Assembly: GCA_036873755.1 (NCBI GenBank) | Contig: JAVTVY010008073.1 | Coordinates: 372,001-436,000 of the forward strand | Direction: 5' to 3' | DNA: 64,000 nucleotides | DNA from: Hanleya hanleyi | Lineage: Eukaryota; Mollusca; Polyplacophora; Lepidopleurida; Hanleyidae | Shown here: piece by piece, positions 1-10,130 of the stretch | Position numbering within the stretch: the first letter of the stretch is position 1 | Layout of the letters: every line of letters begins with the position of its first letter | Translations under genes and position numbers: made by a program | The notes under the pieces: generated by a model | What the model saw: only the letters and a program-made list of their open reading frames with translations | Told to the model about the DNA's origin: nothing | The model's database searches: none

Positions 1-140
1 CCTGGTGGTGGCGGTGGTGGTGGTGGTGGTAAGTGTGTGTGTGTGGTAGTGTGTGGTGATGGTGTTGGTGGTGGTGTCTGTACATATAAGAATGAACATG
101 TGTCCCTCATCAGTCCTTATGTATTGGTCGACAGATCAAC

Positions 141-1346
141 ATGTCGTGTACGTGTACGTTCTGTCAGAGAACCTTCTCTCGTCGCGATAGTATGATCAGG
201 CACATTCAAGGCAAACACAACCAAGAGACACCACCGAGTCCCGCTATAGGTCCAGCAAGTGCAGTAGAGCATCCCTACACGATGACGGTGAGCGGCCCTA
301 CGGCATGTGGAAAGACGTCCTGGGTAATGAAGTTCTTAGAGGAAGGTGTGGCAACCCCAGCTCCGACACGTGTTGTTTGGTGTTATAGCCAATGGCAGCC
401 CGCCTACGAAACTACGCGATTACAGAATGTGAGTTTCGTCCCAGGGATTCCTCATGACATAGACGAACCGTATTACTTTGACCCCGAGCAGACCAACGTG
501 GTAGTGCTAGATGATCTGATGAGTGCGGCCAAGGACAATTCGAAAATCGCCGACCTATTCACCAAAGGGTCCCATCATCGCAATCTGTCCGTCATCTATT
601 TGACCCAGAATCTCTTTCCTCAAGGGAAGGCGTCCAGAGATATTGCCTTGAACTGCCAATACTTTGTGTTGTTCTCCAACCCCATCGACAGAGCACAAAT
701 TCGTGTGTTTGGTAGTCGAATTTATCCTCAGAACATCGACCATTTCATGCAGGCGTTTCAAGAAGCGACAAGTCGTCCGTACGGCTACCTGTTCGTAGAT
801 TTAAAAGCCCATACCCCCGAAGATCGCCGGCTGACGACCCACCTGCTACCCGGCGAGGAATCACCACAGCCCCTACACCATCCACCGAGTCCACATTTGG
901 TGAAGCAGCAACCCACCCCCGTACAGCGGGCCTTCTTCATATCACCAGTCCCGGAATATCACTCAACCGTGAAGGCCCAACCCGAGGTTGAAGAACATAA
1001 TGTGAACTCGAGGCTATGGAAGGATTTGTTCAAAGAAAGTATGGACGCCGAGATGGGCGAGATTTTGGAGGCCACAGGAAACAAGTTTCAACGCAAAGGG
1101 TATTCGAAAGAGGAAGCTGCAATTTTAGCCCATAACAGATTGGCACCCAGACTACGACGGGCTTTACGTCAGCAGTATGTCGACTTACTGACCCATATGA
1201 AATTGTTGGATAAGGATCCAGTCCATATGGAAATTGAAAGAACAGCGTCGATGTTGAAAACCTCGGGCATGAACTGGAAAGCGGCGTATGTCAGAGCAAT
1301 AGCACAAAAGAAACATTTGTTCGAACGCATCATTAAACGTCGTTAA
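141..1346 (+). CDS. C2H2 finger + A32/FtsK-type P-loop packaging ATPase (mobile element ORF1)
   Basis: Intact 401-codon intronless ORF. Residues 1-26 form a C2H2 finger (C5, C8, H21, H26). Residues 50-60 carry a Walker A motif (GPTACGKTS, K58/T59). Residues 119-127 carry a Walker B strand ending in D124-D125, followed by a polar Q156-N157 sensor-like site in a 'SHHRNLSVIYLTQNLF' stretch. Residues about 290-401 form a helical C-terminal domain that reappears in the next ORF. The ATPase core resembles the viral DNA-packaging (A32-like) ATPases found in element- or virus-derived ORFs of many invertebrate and fish genomes; that assignment is from memory. Expected role: ATP-driven DNA handling, guided by the finger. 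A TATA-like 'catataag' lies about 55 bp upstream. No capsid, polymerase or integrase gene is visible here, but the element continues past the window edge. Confidence 0.8.
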   Translation: MSCTCTFCQRTFSRRDSMIRHIQGKHNQETPPSPAIGPASAVEHPYTMTVSGPTACGKTSWVMKFLEEGVATPAPTRVVWCYSQWQPAYETTRLQNVSFVPGIPHDIDEPYYFDPEQTNVVVLDDLMSAAKDNSKIADLFTKGSHHRNLSVIYLTQNLFPQGKASRDIALNCQYFVLFSNPIDRAQIRVFGSRIYPQNIDHFMQAFQEATSRPYGYLFVDLKAHTPEDRRLTTHLLPGEESPQPLHHPPSPHLVKQQPTPVQRAFFISPVPEYHSTVKAQPEVEEHNVNSRLWKDLFKESMDAEMGEILEATGNKFQRKGYSKEEAAILAHNRLAPRLRRALRQQYVDLLTHMKLLDKDPVHMEIERTASMLKTSGMNWKAAYVRAIAQKKHLFERIIKRR

Positions 1347-1572
1347 AGCGTTAAGAAAGTGTGTTAAAGCGTTGAGACGAGCGTTAAGGCGTAACGACGG
1401 GCGTTGACGGGCGTCACTGCATTTCGATGAATTGATGTCAATTCCATGAAATCAGAGCTTCTGAGCTAATTCACCAGGGCGTTGAAGCGTTGAGCTAAGC
1501 GTTGATGACCGTTACTGTCTATAAAAGCGAGCGTATTCCCAAAACACGCACAGTCGACGTTCAACCGTCAAC
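1347..1572 (+). promoter_or_regulatory. Intergenic promoter region with GCGTTRA repeats and TATA box
   Basis: The spacer between the two element ORFs has about ten close copies of GCGTTAA/GCGTTGA-like words between 1347 and 1505. A TATA box 'tataaaag' follows at 1520-1527, 53 bp before the ATG of ORF2. A similar block recurs at about 29930-30055 in the deleted sibling element, so it is an element component and not host sequence. The repeated words could be binding sites for the C2H2 proteins of the element (inference). Confidence 0.55.
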
Positions 1573-2145
1573 ATGGCTTATACTTGTTCTGAGTGTGAAC
1601 GCACGTTCACCAGACATTACGATATGATGCGACACGAGAAAAATATACATGGGATTGAAGACGCCGAGGAGCCCGTTGAGGCAGATACTGATACAGAGAT
1701 TGATGAGAGTGCATCGACTGATACCGAATCCAAGATTGCTGACAGTATATCTACTGATATGGAGAGCTTGACCTCAGAGAGTCAGCCTACATCCCAGGAA
1801 AGTGAGGCAGAACCTACCTTCTGGGATCGTATTGTGACAGCAGCTATCAATACTCACGCTGAAGCGATCGAGGACGCCGGAGAGGATAATTTACAACAGA
1901 CGTACACCCAAATGCGCTCCCGCATCAGGAAAACAGCCATGGCGATCTATGAACAGTATACCTTACTACCGCTTGAAATGAAAGGCGACCCCACGCACAG
2001 GTCCATCATGAAGACCAAGCGTCACTTGGAAGAGGCTATGGGGCTACCACCCACAGAGGCCCTGGAAAATGCGATTAGAATGCGCAAACAACTGTTTCAG
2101 GACATGCTGCCCGAAGAATATCCGGGCCTGTCCGACGATGATTAG
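1573..2145 (+). CDS. C2H2 finger protein with acidic linker, shares N- and C-terminal domains with ORF1
   Basis: Intact 190-codon ORF. The N-terminal C2H2 finger has the same spacing as ORF1 (C5, C8, H21, H26, with RTF and a following basic helix). Residues about 31-80 are an acidic Asp/Glu/Ser/Thr-rich linker with repeated 'STDTES'-like words. Residues about 85-180 align with the ORF1 C-terminus: an aromatic W, an R-x-R-[IL]-R-x-[TA] helix, QY..LL..MK, a DPxHxxI motif and a terminal A[IR]..[RQ]K.LF. ORF2 looks like ORF1 with the ATPase replaced by a linker, so it may be a DNA-binding partner or regulator of the ATPase. A TATA box lies 53 bp upstream and an AATAAA signal lies at 2346. No known family recognised. 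Confidence 0.7.
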   Translation: MAYTCSECERTFTRHYDMMRHEKNIHGIEDAEEPVEADTDTEIDESASTDTESKIADSISTDMESLTSESQPTSQESEAEPTFWDRIVTAAINTHAEAIEDAGEDNLQQTYTQMRSRIRKTAMAIYEQYTLLPLEMKGDPTHRSIMKTKRHLEEAMGLPPTEALENAIRMRKQLFQDMLPEEYPGLSDDD

Positions 2146-2480
2146 AATAAACGGTTCAGAATGAACATGACCGAAGAAGGAACTCTCTGAAATGGCGACT
2201 TCTGATTGGACAAGAATACATCTAACGGACAGGAACGAATAGGACAGATGCAAATGGCGGTCTCTGATTGGACAAAAGTCTTTCTTGAATTGTAAACATA
2301 CCCAACGCGGCTCCCCCAGCGTGGGTATGTTATGATGGAGGGGAAAATAAACTATATGAAAAAAAACTTGTTGTTGTTGTTCCCTCATGTGTCATCCTTG
2401 TTGTTGTTGTTTTCTCTCTCCGGTCTATATCATGGCGTCAAGGCGCTAGCGGGACCCATACAGGGTCCAGTTTTCGACAC
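2146..2480 (+). terminator. Element 3' tail with polyadenylation signal
   Basis: The block downstream of ORF2 contains two copies of a 'ctgattggac' phrase, a short inverted repeat around 'acccaacgcggctcccccagcgtgggta' (GC stem) and AATAAA at 2346-2351, followed by A-rich and TTG-repeat sequence. The same block is present at 29605-29915 in the sibling element, where AATAAA is at 29827-29832. It is therefore a conserved 3' end module shared by the two copies. Confidence 0.55.
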
Positions 2481-2589
2481 TAGGTGACCACATCCCGAAG
2501 AAATGGCCAGTTTTCGACACCGGATGTGCCGCCATCTTGAACATACGTGCCGCCATCTTGGATATGTCCCATAATGCACCGGGTCAAAA

Positions 2590-3720
2590 TACTCGCTTCT
2601 GATTGGCTGAGAGCTCTGTGACGGATTTGAAATACTCGCTTCTGATTGGACGAGAGCTCCGCATTGCGTCTGCGCATAATGATATTCCTACCGCACACCC
2701 AACCCATCAGATGCCCCTTCACGAATGCTTCTTTGATACCTCACTCGACCCCATTGGACCATTAGAGGCTCCCCTAGCTCCAAAACGGCTAGTTTCATAT
2801 CCTTTGACCACCGCGCATGCGCAGAATGCCGATATTCCAACCCCACACCCAGCCCATTAGATGCCCCTTCACGAATGCTTCACTTTGATACCTCACTCGA
2901 TCCCATTGGACCATTTGTGGCTCCCCTAGCTCCAACACGGCTATTTCCATACCCTTCGGCCACCGCGCATGCGCAGAATGCCGATACTTCAACCCCACAC
3001 CCAGCCCATCAGAGGCTCCCTCACCTAGGCTTCACTTTAATACCTCACTCGATCCCATTGGACCATCAGGGGCTCCCCTAGCTCCAACACGGCTATTTCC
3101 ATACCCTTGGGCCACCGCGCATGCGCAGAATGCCGCTATTTCAACCCCACTAGTCCAGTCAGATGCCCCCTCACATAGGCTTCACATTGATACCTCACTC
3201 GACCCCACTGGACCAGTAGTAACTCCCCTAGCTCCAACACGGCTATTTCCATACCCTTCGGCCACCGCGCATGCGCAGAATGCCGATACTTCAACCCCAC
3301 ACCCAGCCCATCAGATGCCCCTTCACGAATGCTTCACTTTGATACCTCACTCGATCCCATTGGGCTATTTGTGGCTCCCCTAGTTCCAACACCGCTATTT
3401 CCATACCCTTGGGCCACCGCGCATGCGCAGAATGGTGACAACGCCCAAGCCGCTAGTCCAGTCAGATGCCCCTTCACATAAGCTTCACTTTGATACCTCA
3501 CTCGACCCCATTGGACCATTATTGGCTTCGCTAGCTCCAAAACGGCTATTTTCATACCCTTCGGCCACCGCGCATGCGCAGAATGACGCTAGTTCAACCC
3601 CACACCCAGCCCATTACATGCCCCCTCACATAGGCTTCACATTGATACCTCACTCGACCCCACTGGACCAGTAGTCACTCCCCTAGCTCCAACACGGCTA
3701 TTTCCATATCCTTGGGCCAC
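2590..3720 (+). repeat. Tandem array of ~151-bp units with NRF-1-type palindromes
   Basis: Each unit holds 'accgcgcatgcgcagaatg', then 'accccacacccagcccatcag', 'atgcttcac...gatacctcactcg', and 'ctcccctagctccaa...acggctatttccatac'. The GCGCATGCGC palindrome occurs at 2813, 2965, 3117, 3267, 3419 and 3570, i.e. 150-152 bp apart; a degenerate first unit lies at about 2660. By comparison with 28349-32084 this array is the terminal-repeat region of the mobile element. Short ORFs read through it are artefacts. Confidence 0.8.
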
Positions 3721-4560
3721 ACGAGTTGTCTCCCTTGCGTCAATGTGTGCAGATGGCGCTACGGTCGACGCCGTGATATGGAAAGGGCGTCCCCGCACCA
3801 TCCTGGAGCCGCCATTTTGTTTGTTGTTTTCTTGCGGAGATACACGGGACAATAAACACTCGACCCTAGGGTGGTACAGATGCTAGACTGATCCTATTAA
3901 CATGGTACAACACATATAGATTGTGTTTATTACTATTATATGGCTTAGAGGTTTTTTTGAGGGTAATGTGAGGGTTTTTTCTCCCCGTGACGTCCCCACC
4001 GCCTCGTTTGCTCCCTTGCGCCGTATAAAAACACCGCCATTTTACAAGTAATTAATTAAAATTAATTAATTAATTAATTTATTAGTACCCATCCTCCGTA
4101 TGGCAGAACTGTACAACCCAGAACAAGTCTAGACATGCCTTGATCACGTGATCGCCATTGGGAAACCCCCACTGGGGAATCCCCCACTGGGAAACCCCCA
4201 CTGGGAAACCCCGCCCACAGTTTCCCCACAAAAGTAGGTCAATAATAAGGAATTTGCCTTTTATATACTACTAGCGTATTTGTAGTCTAGGGACTACTTT
4301 TTCTCCGCGGAAGGTTTTTCCCGCGACCGCATCACCACCAGGACCGCATCACCGCGGAGGAATACATGCCCTGAACAAGTCTAGACATGCCTTGATCACG
4401 TGATCGTCATGGGGAAACCCCCACTGGGGAATCCTCTCCCGTGACCTCCCGACCCGCCGCACTTCCGCCGCAAATCTGCGCAGAAACACCTGCGCACTCG
4501 TCAAAAGGGGGTCTGTAATAGCCTTACACTACTACTTACCTCTTTGCAACCGGCGATTTG
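3721..4560. other. Non-coding stretch with two direct repeats around GATCACGTGATC
   Basis: No gene seen. A block starting 'gaacaagtctagacatgcc' with the 12-bp palindrome GATCACGTGATC (E-box core CACGTG) and 'ggaaacccccactgggg' occurs at 4121-4181 and again at 4373-4433. Between them 'ccccactgggaa' is repeated three to four times. A TTAATTAA run lies at 4051-4080, and 'tataaaa' at about 4024. Confidence 0.5.
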
Positions 4561-5690
4561 AGCGTAACATATTGGCCCAGTTAACCAAAACTGACAAGCG
4601 AAATTAGACTTCGATCCCAAATGATCCCAAAACTCAAAATACAAAAACGGATTCAAATCTGTAATATAAGTTATATTTACTGGGCAACGATTTTACCCAG
4701 TTTCACAGTTGATTTGACAGTTGCTTTTTATGGCAAAAACCTTAAACATATTGATAAGTATCAAGAAAATATTTCTGTCGATATATTTATGACTATAAAT
4801 ACATGTTTTAACACGCAAGTATTGTGAAGCAAATTGTATGACATTATTTTAGCATACAGTAGAGCCTACATTATTTTTTACTTAGCACATTTGTGTTCAT
4901 CGAACATGGTATTATTTAGCCCGAACACATCGGCTAAGGGGTCTATTTTTTGTTGTTTGGTTGTTGTCGAACGGACTCCTTTAGCCCGAATCACTAATAC
5001 AGACCGAAACGGATAGAAAAAATTGGACGTCAGTCGCTCGAGATCTTTCACTGCACACGGTGTGGGGAATTGAGACAGGCACGAAAAGCATTTTATCGAA
5101 TAAATAATATGATTTGGCATCTTCAGCACTATGACAACCACCTAATGACTCTTTTAATCAGATGGAATCTGCCTTCAAACAAGGATTTTGTCAACAAAAC
5201 CGTTGTGTTTCTTTCTCCACAGTCGACAGGGACATGCGCAGAATTGGCTCACGTCATCAAAAAATCGATCCATGCCGGTTATAAACCAATCGCGACGTGT
5301 GTTTATTCCCGTGATCAGAAAGGTCACGAAATAAAAATAGCGAAGGTCATATTCTTACAAGATGTAAGAAAGGCACGAAAACGTTAAAATCAGTCGAGGT
5401 TTTTCTCACACATTTGATCACATTTTGTCAGCATCAAAACAGTCATGATAGATGGTACATGGACAAAGAAGCTCAGGTCGGTCAAACTGTATCAAATTGG
5501 CATATTTGTTCTCTCCCGTTTCGTTATTTTCGTCAGCGAAAGATTGAGAAATGCACTTTTCGTAAAGCCAACTTTTATCGCCATATTTTAACCTACGTCC
5601 GCTCTGAGCTGTGACAGGAATGCCACGCCCCCTTATCCTATATTTACCTATCACAGCTAGAGTTTCTGAGTTAGGTATTATTATACATAT
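4561..5690. other. Unassigned AT-rich stretch with short ORFs only
   Basis: Short open frames exist (about 5100-5387 on + and about 5418-5654 on -). None has a recognisable domain, a good start context or a splice partner that I can support, so none is called as a gene. Confidence 0.4.
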
Positions 5691-5832
5691 CAGATAATAT
5701 TGTAAGCGTTAAAAATTTGGGGTACCGACATTATCTCCACCCGAAATTCTCCCCACCAACACTTTTCATATCGACAACTTCCCCACCAACATCTTCCCAC
5801 ATGATATCCCAGTGGATCCAGTCGCGCATCAC

Positions 5833-6225
5833 GTAAATTTGACGAAAAAAAAAATTGTAAGCGGAAATTTGTCTCTTTACGCACCAGTACGCATGCTCTA
5901 GTTATAAAACTAGGACTGCATGTGTTGTGAGACTGAGCGAACAAAAGAATTTTTTGAATCAAACTGTGAAAGAAAATTCTGCCCATTGAAGGTTTATTCA
6001 GTAACCACAAATGCCATTTGTTAAGCATACGTATAGCATATTTGTGAAAAACAAAAGAAGTGTATGGGTTTTTTTTACAAAAGGAAACGCGATAATACGA
6101 CGTTTCCGGACATCACATGCAGTCCAATTTTTATGTTGCACCCAACTAGGGCATGCGTTCTGGAGCGTAGCCAGACAAATATCCGCTTACGATTTCATGT
6201 TCGTCAAATTTTCGTCGCTTTGCCG
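5833..6225. mobile_element. Small inverted-repeat (MITE-like) element
   Basis: About 100-bp imperfect inverted repeats at 5833-5925 and 6113-6225. They share the order: acgtaaatttgacgaa, aattgtaagcggaaatttgtc, gcatgc, ctag..., actgcatgtg. The interior is non-coding. The element abuts the 5'-truncated LINE that begins near 6240. Confidence 0.6.
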
Positions 6226-6239
6226 TGGCGCAATTGGAA

Positions 6240-9200
6240 CTTCAACTCAGTAATACAGTCTATAATTTATGTAATATATATTCACTCAGTGATAATTACG
6301 CAGATCGAGAGAAATTGCTTCTTGACACGAGTCATTTTATTACCTCCAATAGATTACAAAACAACCTCATTCTAGGTGGAGATTTTAATTGTTTAATAAA
6401 CCCATGAATAGGTTGGGCTCCCACAATAACAGAAACAATGTCGCTATTCATACAATGTTAGCTGATTTGAATTTAAATGATACCTGGAGGATAAATAACC
6501 CTCATGAGAAAAAGTACACATGGAAATAGATAGCTAAATAATATATAGCCCTCACGAGTATGAGGGCTATAGGTCGGCCCCAGTCACCTCCAGCGAGGGT
6601 TTTAGATAATTTTATTACGAATCACCCACCTCTGAAACTGCCGTACATCTAATCTCTATCCCCTCCTGCGCACTATTTTAAAAGCTTGCGCACTATTGTG
6701 AAATAGTGACGCATATATCGCCGTCTGAATTTTCCAGTCGAAAACTTCAACTCTCTACGCGCCATGTTGATGACGTCACGGTATATGTTTGCTGGGCCGT
6801 TTGCAATTGAACATGGCGCGTATAAAGTGGAAGTTGTCGACTGGAAAATTCAGACGGCGATATATTCGTTACTATTCACAATAGTGCGCAAGATTTTAAA
6901 ATAGTGCGCAGGAGGGGATAGAGATTAGATGTACGGCAGTTTCAGAGGTGGGTGATTCGTAATAAAATTATCTAAAACCCTCGGTGGAGGTGACTGGGGC
7001 CGACCTATAGCCCTCATACTCGTGAGGGCGATATATTATTTAGCTAGTAAATAGAATAACACCACACAGTCTCGCTTTTACATTATTTTAGTTACCGCTC
7101 CACTACTCAACCATCTGCAATATGCAGAAATAAAGCCAAGCATATATCAGATAACAAAGTTGTCATTGTAACACTTGGAAATCAAATTACCAAGAAAAGG
7201 TACAACTTTTGGAAATTCAACAATTCTCTTTTATATAATCATGATAATGATGAGTTCGTACAGAGAATGAATAATTTTTTGAAAGAGGTACAAGGTGAAG
7301 TTTTTGGTTCCCGGTAACGAAATGGGAATGAATAGATAAAATACATAATCAGATTAATGGTTATAGGCTGCTCCAAATCATTAGCTAAACAAAAATGTTT
7401 GAAAGAAAAAACACAAACAAAAGAACTTTCTATTTTAGGAGACGGTAATTATCTAACAATAGTGATACACTTGAGCAAAAGTATACTGAAATAAAATTCG
7501 AGTTAGAAAAAATAAACGAGGATAGGGCCCATGGAGCTATGATTCTATCAAGATGTCGTTGGACGGAAAAGGGTGAAAAGAGCACCAAATAATTAGAATC
7601 GACGAATTAAGAACTGCTCTAAAGTATATGCAATCCAATAAATCACCTGGATCAGATGGTCTGACTGTCGAGCTTGATCATTTTTTTTTATTTTCACTCA
7701 CTTTTGTCATCATTAGATTCAGGTGAACTATCAGATACTCAGAGAAGAGGTATTGTAACATTGATCGGCAAAAATTCTGATGACTCTGAAGATATCAACA
7801 ACTGGAGACCGATTACCCTACTTAATGTTGATTACAAAATCTATGCAAAAGCTATTGCTATAATTGTCTCAAATGTCACTTGTACAAATTGATTCATGTA
7901 AGTCAGACAGGCTTTGTAAAAGGCAGAAACATTAGCAAAAATCGCAGAGTTTTATTACACATAATAGAGAACTTCACAGACGAGGCTTTGATTGTATTCC
8001 TAGACTTTAAGAAAGCATTTGATTCGCTTGAGCATACATTTATTGATTTTTCTTTAAAAGTTCTTAATTTTGGACCGTCTTTCATTAACATGGTTAAGCT
8101 TTGTCATGAAAATACTTCTTACTGGTTTTCTAATGAAAGCGGTACCAAACAGGGATGCCCTTTATCGCCATCTATTTTTATTCTCTGTACTGAGCCTGTG
8201 AGCCATCAACATGTACTTCGAGAGAACCAGAATATCAGGGGCATTGTCATTGGGAACACGGAATGTAAAAGTTTGCATTACGCAGATGACTCAACGATCT
8301 TTCTGAAAAATAAGCAGGCCGTTCAACAGTTGTTCTCGTTTTATGATATGCTGGTTGTTATTACTGGGTTGTGGCTGAATAGAAAGAAATGCGTCATTAT
8401 GACAATAACAAAGCTAATTTGCAGGGTGAAAATTGTTACAAAAGCTAAATTTCTTGGACTAGTGGTTAGTAGTACAGGCTGTACAACTGAAGAAAATCCA
8501 AACCCGCAAATTCTTAAAATGAAGACAAGGTTTCATATTTAGTAACAGAGAGTCCTCTCTGTGTACGGAAGAGCATTATTATCTAAATCAGAATTCCTCT
8601 CTAGACTCATATATATGGCCAGTAATCTTCATATACCCCACAAGGCTGTAAAACAGACAAATAAAGAAATTTACAGTTTCATCTGGAAGAGCAAATCAGA
8701 GAAGGTAGCACGTAAAAAAGTTATGCTGGATCATTTGCTTGGTGGTTTTCAAGTTCTTGACTTCGAGCTTTTGAACAAGGCACTTAAATTAATCTGGTTA
8801 GCTCGGTATTTTCATCCCCAGCACCGAAATCATTTCTGAAAGATATATATTGATGAGTTGTTTAATAAAATTGAAGGATTACATTTCTCTTCAGGATGTA
8901 ATTATGATGTCAAGATAACTTGACATCAAAGTCCCACAATTCTACCCGGATATCTTGAAGTTCTGGAGTTACAAAATGTAGACATAGATTTATTCGATCA
9001 GATCATTTGGAATAACAAGATGTTCACTAGAAATAGACTCTGCCTTTTCATCAGAGAATGGTATGAAGCGGGCGTAATATTTATTAGAGAGTTGGTTGGC
9101 AAAGATGGCTGCTTGTTCAATAAAGATGAACTTAGTAGGAAATATAATCTAACATTAAGTAACGCAACATACAACCTTGTCATTAATTGTATAAAGCGTA

Positions 9201-9450
9201 AACTTGGCTCTTAAGTTGTTCAATGCGAAAAGCCCCTGTCCTGGCTGGAATTTTACTCTTCCGCCCCAACAAATGACACGTTTTTGGACAGTGTTCCTGT
9301 CGAGGCCAGATATTTTTACAATATTTTACAAAATAGTTTGAGTGGAGATGAACAAACGGATCACTACAGGTATTTGTAGGTTATCCAAAATATTTTCAAT
9401 AAAATAAGAGAGAAACCGGCTGTATTACCATCACACACAAAGGAGTTTCG
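6240..9450 (+). pseudogene. Decayed Tx1/L1-like LINE ORF2 (endonuclease + reverse transcriptase)
   Basis: Frames broken by shifts and stops encode, in order: an endonuclease fragment ending 'LILGGDFNCLINP' (6225-6407), continuing 'LNDTWRINNPHEKKYTWK' (to about 6529); after a MITE interruption, 'IYSDHK'-type remnants (about 7140); 'SNKSPGSDGL' (about 7630); 'NNWRPITLLNVDYKIYAKA' (7798-7856); the RT core 'FLDFKKAFDSLEH', 'TKQGCPLSP' and the catalytic 'YADDS' (about 8279); and C-terminal pieces to about 9400. This order is standard for L1/Tx1-clade ORF2. It is 5'-truncated and clearly non-functional. Confidence 0.8.
6530..7048. mobile_element. 519-bp MITE with ~230-bp TIRs inserted in the LINE
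   Basis: Almost the whole element is two inverted arms starting 'atagctaaataatatat' and 'gccctcacgagtatgaggg', with a short centre containing 'atggcgcg' and 'tgacgtcacgg'. It is flanked by the 6-bp direct repeat AAATAG (6524-6529 and 7049-7054). Removing it together with one AAATAG copy restores a continuous LINE frame from 'YTWK' to 'NNTTQSR', which confirms the insertion. Confidence 0.85.
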
Positions 9451-10130
9451 TATGTAAACGTCACATATCCTTTCTTTCCTTTTTGACCAAAAAAACTGTC
9501 ATGGCTCAGGCGCATTACAGCCTTAAATATTGCTGTATACGCTACGGCCGGTAAGTCGATATAGTTTCGAAAACGCCACAGAGTTTGAGCACCTCCCGTT
9601 TAAGGCTGATCACTTTCCACGGCATTTCAAAATATCGTAGACCATTTCGCAACAGAATGCAATAAAGATAACTTGTTAATTAGCTGTTCTGCATACATTA
9701 TTTATTTATGATCATATCATGCCACGAGTTAAGCTCGTTGCATGTCATGTGCGTGACACGTTATCGAGTTCTCAGCGAGGTGACGACCCGCTGGGTTGAC
9801 AAAATCATTTTGAATATGTAATCCGTTTGACGTCTCATCCAGATCTATTGTGGATGTAATAGGCCGGCCAATGACACAAAATGTAACTTTTGATGGCATT
9901 GTTTGTTACAAATGGGTACCCATGCTAAATTAGTTCTTTGTATGAAAGGGTTCAAGGTGGGAGGCAATACCACCAGGATTTTGGGCATTAAAAGTAATTT
10001 TGGGGTCACTTTTGCGGTCAAATAAGGTCAAAATTGGTAAAAGTCGTTCCTATCATAATTTGCATTGTGATGGTCGTTATCAATGGGTATCCACGCTAAA
10101 CTGGTTTTATGTAGAGCTTTAACGCATGTA
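9451..10130. other. Non-coding, GGTCA-containing repeat
   Basis: No gene seen. 'ggggtcacttttgcggtcaaataaggtca' and 'gggtacccatgctaaatta / gggtatccacgctaaactg' form two diverged units at about 9910-10110. Related sequence resumes at 11224, so the LINE at 10130-11223 inserted into this repeat. Confidence 0.45.

Larger units (their letters stand above)
1..3720 (+). mobile_element. Right part of a two-ORF mobile or virus-like element (full-length sibling of 28349-32084)
   Basis: The GTG/GGT-rich first 140 bases, the 3' tail at 2146-2480 and the unit array at 2590-3720 all have counterparts in the element at 28349-32084, which lacks the coding region. The two copies define one family with coding and deleted forms. 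The window starts just inside the left terminal repeat, judged from the match of base 1 to about 29218. The outer right end (beyond about 3720) differs from the sibling and was probably lost or replaced. Confidence 0.65.

Noticed and set aside
1..3720. Assignment of the two-ORF element to Polinton/Maverick
   Set aside because: No polymerase B, integrase, protease or capsid gene is visible and the ATPase differs from what I recall of Polinton ATPases; left open instead.
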